The notes under the pieces are model-generated. The model was not told where the DNA came from. It saw only the letters and a list, made by a program, of their open reading frames with translations, and searched no databases. A program made the translations under genes and the position numbers. This document shows positions 58,173 to 64,000 of a stretch of DNA of 64,000 nucleotides, in pieces. Location of the stretch: NCBI RefSeq assembly GCF_013391105.1, contig NZ_CP058335.1, positions 868,001 through 932,000 on the forward strand, read 5' to 3'. This DNA is from Natronomonas salina. GTDB taxonomy: Archaea > Halobacteriota > Halobacteria > Halobacteriales > Haloarculaceae. Positions within the stretch are counted from its first letter, which is position 1, and each line of letters begins with the position of its first letter.

Positions 58173-58985
58173 ATGGCATTCCGACGGTTCCTCCGGGCGA
58201 GCGTCCCCCAGTCGCGACTGGAGGCGGTCGCCGAGGAGGTCGCCCGCCGCTACGGCGGCTCGTCGGCGAGCCTGGAGTGTCTCGACGCCGACAACTGGCT
58301 GTCGGTCCCCTGCGTGGTCGACGACCGCTGGTTCGTGAAGATCATCGCCGACCAGCACACCCTCGTCCACGGCCTGCTGACGACCGGCCGGAACATCGGC
58401 GCCTTCTCGTCGGGCACCGAGGGGTTCTTCGAGCGGTTCTCGACTCCCGTCGAGATGGCCGAACACGAGCTGGCGGCGACCCGCCGGATGCGCGAACTCG
58501 GCGTCAGCGCGCCGGAGCCCGTCGAGGCGTTCGAGCACGACGGGCTGGGCGTGCTCGTCCTGGAGTACCTCCCTGACTTCCGGGCGCTCGACGAACTGCC
58601 GCCCGCCGACGTCGAGCGGTTCGCCCCCGACCTCTTCGAGAACCTCTCGCGGATGCACGACGCGGGCATCGCCCACGGGGACCTCCGCGCGGAGAACGTC
58701 CTCGTCGCGCCGAACCGGGCCGGCGAGCAGACGCTGTTCTTCATCGACGCGACGCGGGTCCGCGACGGGGCCATCGAGGACGCGACGGCGTACGACCTCG
58801 CGTGTGCGCTCGCGTCGCTGGCCCCGCACATCGGGGCCGCCGCGGCCGTCGCGGCCGCCCTGGAGCACTACTCGCTGGAGGAACTCCTGGCGGCGCGCAG
58901 ATTCCTCGACTTCGTCAACATGCGTCCCGACCACGACTTCGACAACGCGCGGGTGAAAGGCGAGATCGAGAAGGTCGCGACCTGA
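58173..58985 (+). CDS. RIO-like/Bud32-like protein kinase
   Basis: A 270-residue kinase-fold protein. Nucleotide-loop Lys is likely in RWFVKIIADQ, the hinge is LVLEYLPDFRALDELP, the catalytic loop is IAHGDLRAENVLV (Asp replaces the usual HRD pattern by HGD, as in RIO/Bud32), and the metal motif is FFIDATRV. RIO-type kinases act in ribosome maturation or protein phosphorylation; the target is not known. The 714-codon frame extending left from here is a shadow of the dehydrogenase. Confidence 0.82.
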   Translation: MAFRRFLRASVPQSRLEAVAEEVARRYGGSSASLECLDADNWLSVPCVVDDRWFVKIIADQHTLVHGLLTTGRNIGAFSSGTEGFFERFSTPVEMAEHELAATRRMRELGVSAPEPVEAFEHDGLGVLVLEYLPDFRALDELPPADVERFAPDLFENLSRMHDAGIAHGDLRAENVLVAPNRAGEQTLFFIDATRVRDGAIEDATAYDLACALASLAPHIGAAAAVAAALEHYSLEELLAARRFLDFVNMRPDHDFDNARVKGEIEKVAT

Positions 58986-59061
58986 GCGGGTGGTAGTCGC
59001 CCACCTCGAATCGAGCCGCAGCTATCCGGGTCCCCGGGTGGCGAGGCCGTCGGGTCGACTG

Positions 59062-59508
59062 TCACTCCTCTTCGTCGTCCTCGTCGTCCTCCAGTTTCTC
59101 GTCGATGAAGACGTGGGCCTCCTCGAGGATGTCCCGGGGGCCGTCCTGGGTGATGGTGTTGATCGCCTGCTCGTAGTCGCGCCACTGCAGGTCGCGGTGC
59201 TCCGACGAGAGCTCGGCGGACGCCTCGTAGGACCGGGCGATGAACAGGTGGACCGTCTTGTGGATGGTGTTGCCGTTCGCCTCGAACACGTAGTCGTAGT
59301 CTTCTCGGAAGCCGTCCAACAGCCGGAAGTCCTCGATCCCGGCCTCCTCTTTCACTTCGCGGATGGCGGTCTGCTGCAGTTCCTCCTCGCCCTCGACGCC
59401 GCCCTTGGGGAACTCCCAGTCGCCGGGGCGGGACTTCAACAGCAGGTACTCCCGCCGGCCACGCGTATCGCGAAAGAGGATGGCTCCCGCGCTCGTGGCC
59501 TCTATCAT
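59062..59508 (-). CDS. Nudix hydrolase (diadenosine tetraphosphatase-like)
   Basis: A 148-residue protein with a complete Nudix box GGVEGEEELQQTAIREVKEE-AGI (about 36-58) and the Ap4A-type pattern LLLKSRPGDWEFPKGG. It probably cleaves Ap4A or related dinucleotides. The tail is very acidic (DEKLEDDEDDEEE). A TATA-like CATTTACC 27 bp upstream supports the ATG. Confidence 0.9.
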   Translation of the reverse strand: MIEATSAGAILFRDTRGRREYLLLKSRPGDWEFPKGGVEGEEELQQTAIREVKEEAGIEDFRLLDGFREDYDYVFEANGNTIHKTVHLFIARSYEASAELSSEHRDLQWRDYEQAINTITQDGPRDILEEAHVFIDEKLEDDEDDEEE

Positions 59509-59625
59509 TACCCCGTTGTAAACAGCCGGGTGGTAAATGGGTATCGGACGGCGGTGAGCGTCCGGGACCGTCGGACGGCGGCCGCCCGCGGGACCGCCCC
59601 GCGCCGCTCGACCGACGGATAGGTG

Positions 59626-59634
59626 CGTTTTTGC
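59626..59634 (+). promoter_or_regulatory. TATA-like element before the S10-like gene
   Basis: CGTTTTTGC centred 28 bp before the ATG at 59658; it makes that ATG the start rather than the in-frame one at 59631, which would lie inside the promoter. Confidence 0.5.
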
Positions 59635-59657
59635 CCGTCCAGCCGCCAGGGACGTAC

Positions 59658-59987
59658 ATGCCCTTCGTCACCACCATGACGCTCCAGAGCGGGGACCGGG
59701 ACGTCCTCGAGCGCGTCGTCGGGGACATCAAGACCCGCGCGGAGCGCAAAGGCGTCGAGTTACGGGGGCCCCACGCGGAGTCGCCGAAGGACCGGTCGGT
59801 GCCGCAGTCCAGGCGGCTCGCCGCCGACGGCGGCCGGTACGCGCCCTGGCGCTACACCGTCTACGAGCGCCGGATGGAGATCGTCGGCCACGACGAGTTC
59901 GCCCGCGACGTCGCCGGCCAGTCGTTCCCGCCGGGCGTCCACGTCGACGTCGACGTCGAGCGCGTCTCGGCTCCCGGGAGTCGCTGA
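59658..59987 (+). CDS. uS10/mL48-like protein
   Basis: A 109-residue protein: MPFVTTMTLQSGDRDVLERV, LRGPHAESPKDRSVPQSRRL and a late RRMEIVGHDEFARDVAGQSF match the S10 fold (compare GPxPLPTxxxxxTVLRSPH). It is outside any ribosomal operon and is more divergent than true uS10, so it is probably a paralogue with an accessory or regulatory role. Confidence 0.75.
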   Translation: MPFVTTMTLQSGDRDVLERVVGDIKTRAERKGVELRGPHAESPKDRSVPQSRRLAADGGRYAPWRYTVYERRMEIVGHDEFARDVAGQSFPPGVHVDVDVERVSAPGSR

Positions 59988-60179
59988 CGGGGTCGCGTCC
60001 ACTCCGGTACCACTCGGCTCGGAACGACCCCGACCGCGCCACCCCCGCTCCATTCTCTCCCCCTCCTCGTCTGATCGCGCCCGGTCCCGCCGGTATGAAG
60101 ACCCGGTCATTCGAGCGCGTACGTTCATGCAGGTCCCCGCTCGTGTTAGTGATGGACTCGCACAGTCCGGAACCCGACC

Positions 60180-60905
60180 ATGAGCGCGACACAGCACACC
60201 CTGGCGGAGTACTTCCCGACGGAACCGTGGCTCGAGAAGTACCGGACGGCACTCGAGGAGAACGACGACCTCGCCGAGAGCGGGGACGGGTGGGGCGTCG
60301 GCTGGGAGGGCGCGATGGTCTTCGAGATCACCGACGTCCCGGTGGACGACCGCACGGTGGCCGACCTCCCGGAGGAACTCCGCGAGCAGGTCACGGAGCC
60401 GATCCGGTCGCTCCCCGAAGAGAAGGTCGAGTCGGTCCTGGAGGCCGCGCCGCCGGACGTCAGGGAGGCTGTGGAGGCCCGCGACGGGTCGCTGCGGGAA
60501 CGGGCCATCGCGGAGCTCGATGAGACGGTGCTCGAGGAGGCACCCGACCGGCTCTGGCCGGAGCTGACCGCGGAGCTCCCCGAGATACTCGTCGAACTGC
60601 TCGACCAGCTCGACGAGAGCGTCACCGCGGACCGGTCGGTGTACGCCTGGCTCGACGTCCACGACGGCGGCTGCCGGGAGGTGGCCGTCCTCGAGGAGCG
60701 GTCCGAGCGCGACCGCGGCTTCGTCATCGTCGGCGACTACGAGCAGTGGAAGCGGCTCGTCGCCGGCGAGGGCGAGGTCATCAACATGATCATGAGCGGC
60801 GAGCTGGAGCTGGAGGGCGACATGCAGAAGCTCCTCGAGTACACCCAGGCGGCGACCGACCTCGTCGACACCGCCGTCGAACTGGACTCGAAGTTCATCC
60901 TGTGA
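60180..60905 (+). CDS. SCP2-like (sterol-carrier fold) protein
   Basis: A 241-residue acidic protein. The C-terminal 100 residues resemble SCP2 domains: VYAWLDVHDGGCREVAVLEE, WKRLVAGEGEVINMIMSGEL and LEGDMQKLLEYTQAATDLV. The N-terminal part begins MSATQHTLAEYFPTEPWLEK and contains helical repeats rich in Glu. SCP2 folds bind lipids or acyl-CoA; ligand unknown. Confidence 0.65.
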   Translation: MSATQHTLAEYFPTEPWLEKYRTALEENDDLAESGDGWGVGWEGAMVFEITDVPVDDRTVADLPEELREQVTEPIRSLPEEKVESVLEAAPPDVREAVEARDGSLRERAIAELDETVLEEAPDRLWPELTAELPEILVELLDQLDESVTADRSVYAWLDVHDGGCREVAVLEERSERDRGFVIVGDYEQWKRLVAGEGEVINMIMSGELELEGDMQKLLEYTQAATDLVDTAVELDSKFIL

Positions 60906-60956
60906 CCCCCGTCGCGGTCTCTTGAAGCTTATACCCGTCCGGCGCCAGCAGAGGGT

Positions 60957-62231
60957 ATGAGCACGGACCGCCGCGACCGGCTGGTCGCGCTGCGTCGCGA
61001 CCTCCACCGCCACCCCGAACCCGCCTGGACGGAGTTCCGGACCACCGCCCGCATCGTCGAGGAACTCGAGGCCGTCGGCGTCGACGACCGCTACGTCGGC
61101 CGCGAGGCCCTGGCCGACGAGCGGCTCTCGGTCCCCGAGGAGAGCGAACTCGACGCGGAGCTGGAGCGCGCTCGCGAGGCCGGCGCCGACCCGGACCTGC
61201 TGGAGCAGATGTCTGGCGGCTGGACCGGTGCCGTCGCCGTCCTCGAGTGCGGCGAGGGCCCCACCGTCGGCCTCCGGGTCGACATCGACGGGTTGCCGAT
61301 CGAGGAGTCGACCGACGACGACCACCACCCCGCACGCGAGGGGTTCCGCTCCGAGACCGGGGCGATGCACGCCTGCGGGCACGATGCCCACGCGACCATC
61401 GGCATCGGCGTCCTCGAAGCGATAAAGGACAGCGACTTCTCGGGGACGCTGAAGGTGTTCTTCCAGCCCGCCGAGGAGGTCATCGGCGGCGGCAAACCGA
61501 TGGCCGAGTCCGGCCACCTCGACGACGTCGACTACCTCCTTGCGCTCCACGTCGGCCTCGACTTCCCGACCGGCGAGGTCGTCGCGGGCATCGAGGGCAT
61601 CCTCGCGGTGACGCAGTTCTACGCCACCTTCACCGGCTACCCGGGTCACGCGGGCGCACGCCCCGAGGAGGGTCGCAACGCCGTCCAGGCGATGGCGACC
61701 GCCGTCCAGAACCTCTACGGCATCCCGCGGCACAGCGAGGGCGCCTCGCGTGTCAACGCCGGCCGCGTCGGCGGCGGCACCGCGACGAACATCATCCCCG
61801 AGGAGGCGTTCGTCCACGGCGAGGTGCGCGGTCGGACCACCGAGGTCCGCGACTACACGTGGGACCGCGCCGTGAAGGCCCTGGAGGGGGCCGCCCTCTC
61901 CCACGACTGCGAGGTCGACGTCGAGGTGGAGGGCGAAGCGCCCTCCGCGAGGAGCGACGAGGAACTGGTGAGCGTCGTCCACGACGTCGCCTCGGCCCAC
62001 CCCGACGTCGACCGCCCGACCCGACGGGGCGAACTCGGCGGCAGCGAGGACGCCACGTTCCTCATGCAGTACGTCCAGGACAACGGCGGCCTCGCGACCT
62101 ACGTCAGCGTCGGCACCGACCACCCCGGCGGCCACCACACCGCCACCTTCGACGTCGACGAGGACTCCCTCGAGATCGGTGTCGACGTCCTGCGCGACGC
62201 CATCGTCTCGATCAGCAGAAACGAACCCTGA
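60957..62231 (+). CDS. M20-family amidohydrolase
   Basis: A 424-residue zinc amidohydrolase (IAA-amino-acid hydrolase/hippurate hydrolase type). RRDLHRHPEPAWTEFRT opens the family; RVDIDGLPI, MHACGHDAHATIGIG and FQPAEEVIGGGKPM carry the dinuclear metal ligands. HTATFDVDEDSL near the end completes the site. Substrate is probably an N-acyl or N-carbamoyl amino acid. It may be cotranscribed with the SCP2-like gene 51 bp upstream. Confidence 0.88.
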   Translation: MSTDRRDRLVALRRDLHRHPEPAWTEFRTTARIVEELEAVGVDDRYVGREALADERLSVPEESELDAELERAREAGADPDLLEQMSGGWTGAVAVLECGEGPTVGLRVDIDGLPIEESTDDDHHPAREGFRSETGAMHACGHDAHATIGIGVLEAIKDSDFSGTLKVFFQPAEEVIGGGKPMAESGHLDDVDYLLALHVGLDFPTGEVVAGIEGILAVTQFYATFTGYPGHAGARPEEGRNAVQAMATAVQNLYGIPRHSEGASRVNAGRVGGGTATNIIPEEAFVHGEVRGRTTEVRDYTWDRAVKALEGAALSHDCEVDVEVEGEAPSARSDEELVSVVHDVASAHPDVDRPTRRGELGGSEDATFLMQYVQDNGGLATYVSVGTDHPGGHHTATFDVDEDSLEIGVDVLRDAIVSISRNEP

Positions 62232-62375
62232 GCGTCGGTGCCCTGCCTGACTTATACGAGTCGGGCCCGGGCGAGACGTTGCCCGTCGAGGGCGACGATC
62301 GCGAGAAGGACGAGAACGGTCAGATCGAGCGTTCCTGCGATCCCGGCCAGCGGTTTCGGGTCGCGCGTGGAGAAC

Positions 62376-62546
62376 TCACGGTTCTGCGGGCTCCTCGATC
62401 AGGGTGAAGGACGCGTCGCCGCACTTCCCGTCTTTCTCGGTGCCGATGGGGACGATACTCCCGTCGGGCCAGACGCTCACGACGATGATCGCGCCGCAGT
62501 TCTCGCACTCGGCGACACCGCGGTTCTTGGCTGTTGCCTGGGACAT
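62376..62546 (-). CDS. Small zinc-ribbon-like protein (56 aa)
   Basis: Encodes MSQATAKNRGVAECENCGAI, then IVVSVWPDGSIVPIGTEKDG and KCGDASFTLIEEPAEP. The Cys14-x2-Cys17 knuckle is clear, but the second half has one Cys only (Cys42), so a full zinc ribbon is not certain unless it dimerises or uses another ligand. Haloarchaea have many such mini zinc proteins, mostly uncharacterised. Confidence 0.6.
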   Translation of the reverse strand: MSQATAKNRGVAECENCGAIIVVSVWPDGSIVPIGTEKDGKCGDASFTLIEEPAEP

Positions 62547-62777
62547 GGGTGGGCTCCCGACAGCGACTGTCGGCTACTGTACTAGTGCGGTCCCTCCGGG
62601 GAAAGGCTCCCGTCTAAATAATTTGGTCCGCCTAATCCTCACACCCTCTTGCCCCGAGCAGTTCGGACTGATTCCGGGCCTCGGACAAGTCTTTTTACTG
62701 ATATATTACTCGCCAAGTCGTCAGAGATGCGTGTTTGTGCCTGTTAACGTAGATATAGAATAACCTGAGCTCCGATA

Positions 62778-62786
62778 TGTATAAGC
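62778..62786 (+). promoter_or_regulatory. TATA-like element before the DUF4013 gene
   Basis: TGTATAAGC centred 27 bp before the ATG at 62810. It rules out the in-frame ATG at 62777, which lies inside the element. Confidence 0.6.
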
Positions 62787-62809
62787 TATCTGCGGCCGTA
62801 CGTATCTCC

Positions 62810-63505
62810 ATGTCCTCGATAGAAGACTCGTTGACGTACCCCATGGAGAGCGACGACTGGCTCGTGACCGTCCTCATCGGCGGGGTCCTCACGTTCCTGA
62901 GCTTCCTCGTCGTCCCGATGTTCCTCGTGTCCGGCTACCTCGTCCGCGCGATCCGCGCGAACCTCGACGGCGAACCGGAGCCGCCCGCCTTCGGCGACTG
63001 GGGCGAACTGCTCGTCGACGGCCTCAAGGCCACCGTCATAGGATTCGTCTACATGCTCGTCCCGCTGATCGTGATGTCCGTCACGGTCGGCGGCGCGGTG
63101 CTGGCGATGGCTACCGGCAGCGAGGCCGGAGCAGTGGCCGGGATCGGCGGGATGATGATCGGCCTGCTGCTCTCGTTCGTCCTGGTGCTGCTGTTCGGCT
63201 ACCTGTCGGCGGTCGGCATCGTCAACTTCGCCCGCGAGGAGCGCTTCGGCGCCGCCTTCGACGTCGCGGTCCTCCGCGACGTCGGCTTCGATATGAAGTT
63301 CGCGGTCCCGTACCTCGTCTCGGTCGGCGTCCTCGTCGTCGCCGGAATCGTCGCCTCAATCCCCGTGGTCGGGTTCGTCCTCGGCGTGTTCGTCAGCTTC
63401 TACGCGCTGATCGTCGCGGCCCGGCTGTGGACCGACGGCTTCACGCAGGCGCGCGACCCCGCCGGCTCGAACCGCCGGCGCGAACTCGACGAGACCGTCG
63501 CCTAG
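62810..63505 (+). CDS. DUF4013 family membrane protein
   Basis: A 231-residue protein with about six helices: MSSIEDSLTYPMESDDWLVT starts the DUF4013 pattern, with LTFLSFLVVPMFLVSGYLVR and RANLDGEPEPPAFGDWGELL, a conserved Pro/Asp-Trp loop. Ends in a short charged tail. Function unknown; widespread in haloarchaea and methanogens, usually as a lone gene. Confidence 0.85.
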   Translation: MSSIEDSLTYPMESDDWLVTVLIGGVLTFLSFLVVPMFLVSGYLVRAIRANLDGEPEPPAFGDWGELLVDGLKATVIGFVYMLVPLIVMSVTVGGAVLAMATGSEAGAVAGIGGMMIGLLLSFVLVLLFGYLSAVGIVNFAREERFGAAFDVAVLRDVGFDMKFAVPYLVSVGVLVVAGIVASIPVVGFVLGVFVSFYALIVAARLWTDGFTQARDPAGSNRRRELDETVA

Positions 63506-63541
63506 GGCGACGTCCCGTCTCGAAACCACGTTCTGACGACC

Positions 63542-64000
63542 TCAGAGGAGATACTGTTCTTCGTTCTCGTCCATGTCGACGAAGGAGTCCGCGGCCTCGA
63601 TCAACTCCTCGGCCGTCGAGGAGCCGAAGCCGAACACCTCCGTCCGGACGCCCTCGTGGCGGAGGTGCGTACAGAGGCGGGCGAAGTCGCCGTCGCCGCT
63701 GAACAGGACGAACGTGTCGATCTTCGGGGCGAGCGTCACCGCGTCGAGGCACATCCCGAGGTCCCAGTTGGCCTTCTTCGAGCCGTCGGCGAACGTCTTG
63801 ATGTCCTTGATCTTCGTCTCGAAGCCGATGTCGCGGAGCGCCTCGAAGAAGTCCTCCTCGGAGGGCGAGTCCGCGCGGATGACGTAGGCGATCGCCCGGA
63901 CGAGTTCGCGGTCGGCGACCGCCGCGTCGAGCAGCGCCGTGTAGTCGATGTTCCGGGAGTAGGTGCTGTGGGCCGTGTGATAGAGGTTCTGCGAATCGGC
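63542..64000 (-). CDS. NYN-domain (LabA/DUF88-like) protein, N-terminus beyond window
   Basis: The visible 153 residues are the C-terminal part of a NYN ribonuclease-type domain. ADSQNLYHTAHS, AYVIRADSPSEEDFFEALRD, SKKANWDLGMCLDAVTLAPK and LFSGDGDFARLCTHLRHEGV carry the conserved acidic residues that bind a metal (PIN-like fold). It likely cuts RNA. The frame is open to the right edge. Confidence 0.85.
   Translation of the reverse strand, partial: ADSQNLYHTAHSTYSRNIDYTALLDAAVADRELVRAIAYVIRADSPSEEDFFEALRDIGFETKIKDIKTFADGSKKANWDLGMCLDAVTLAPKIDTFVLFSGDGDFARLCTHLRHEGVRTEVFGFGSSTAEELIEAADSFVDMDENEEQYLL

Noticed and set aside
56841-58985. 714-codon frame ending in the RIO-like kinase
   Set aside because: The N-terminal 440 codons are antisense to acyl-CoA dehydrogenase; the kinase start at 58173 has its own TATA box.

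Overview
The window is a contiguous piece of a high-GC haloarchaeal (class Halobacteria) chromosome. Support comes from very acidic proteins, TATA-like boxes 25-30 bp upstream of many start codons with almost no leader, ATGA/TGATG overlaps inside operons, and archaeal marker genes (TFE alpha, tRNA C56 2'-O-methyltransferase aTrm56, an HTH-10 bacterio-opsin-activator-type regulator, Agl23-like proteins, a NuoA-N set without the NADH module). I saw no rRNA, tRNA, CRISPR array or intact insertion sequence. The genus cannot be fixed from the sequence alone.

Layout. 0-1.5 kb: two family-4 glycosyltransferases, the first cut by the window edge, probably for glycolipids. 1.6-5.5 kb: DUF420 membrane protein, 5-formyltetrahydrofolate cyclo-ligase family protein, a two-gene ABC exporter, a selenoprotein-W-like CxxC protein and a membrane protein. 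5.6-20.7 kb: a respiratory island with two aa3-type terminal oxidases. Oxidase 1 (minus strand) is CoxB plus a fused subunit I+III (CoxAC), with a subunit IV and several small membrane proteins. Oxidase 2 (plus strand) is CoxB, CoxC and CoxA, interleaved with membrane proteins of unknown role, one of them a C2H2 finger with a membrane anchor. A CtaA-half/CtaB fusion for heme biogenesis and two paralogous membrane proteins with a conserved CVSC motif lie among them.

20.7-27.3 kb: universal stress protein, an Agl23-like membrane protein, methylmalonyl-CoA mutase large subunit, a CBS-ParB protein and a TrkA-N/DHH phosphoesterase. 27.4-38 kb: the Nuo complex in order A, B, CD (fused), H, I, a 328-bp gap, then J1, J2 (split), K, L, M, N. 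Subunits E, F and G are absent, so the electron donor is probably not NADH through this complex. 38-44.6 kb: purE/purK, a cupredoxin, a second Agl23-like gene, ribH and an aspartate-type aminotransferase.

44.9-55.4 kb: a PAS/GAF/Bat regulator, a Gly/Met-rich protein, a DUF2797 protein, a Tat-exported subtilisin next to a BsuPI-type proteinase-inhibitor domain, a UDP-sugar epimerase, aTrm56, tfe with a DUF2110 gene, a lipoprotein, a CinA-type protein and an ATP-NAD kinase. 55.6-56.9 kb: an AT-richer patch with one Tat-exported protein and otherwise no convincing gene. 56.9-64 kb: acyl-CoA dehydrogenase divergent from a RIO-like kinase, a Nudix hydrolase, an S10-like protein, an SCP2-like protein, an M20 amidohydrolase, a mini zinc protein, a DUF4013 membrane protein and a NYN-domain protein cut by the right edge.

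Most notable: the CoxAC subunit lacks the K-channel lysine; both CuA subunits end in sequon-dense tails, one with near-perfect seven-residue spacing; three oxidase subunits carry His-rich segments; a CVSC membrane-protein family tracks the oxidase genes; and a protease gene sits beside an inhibitor-domain gene.
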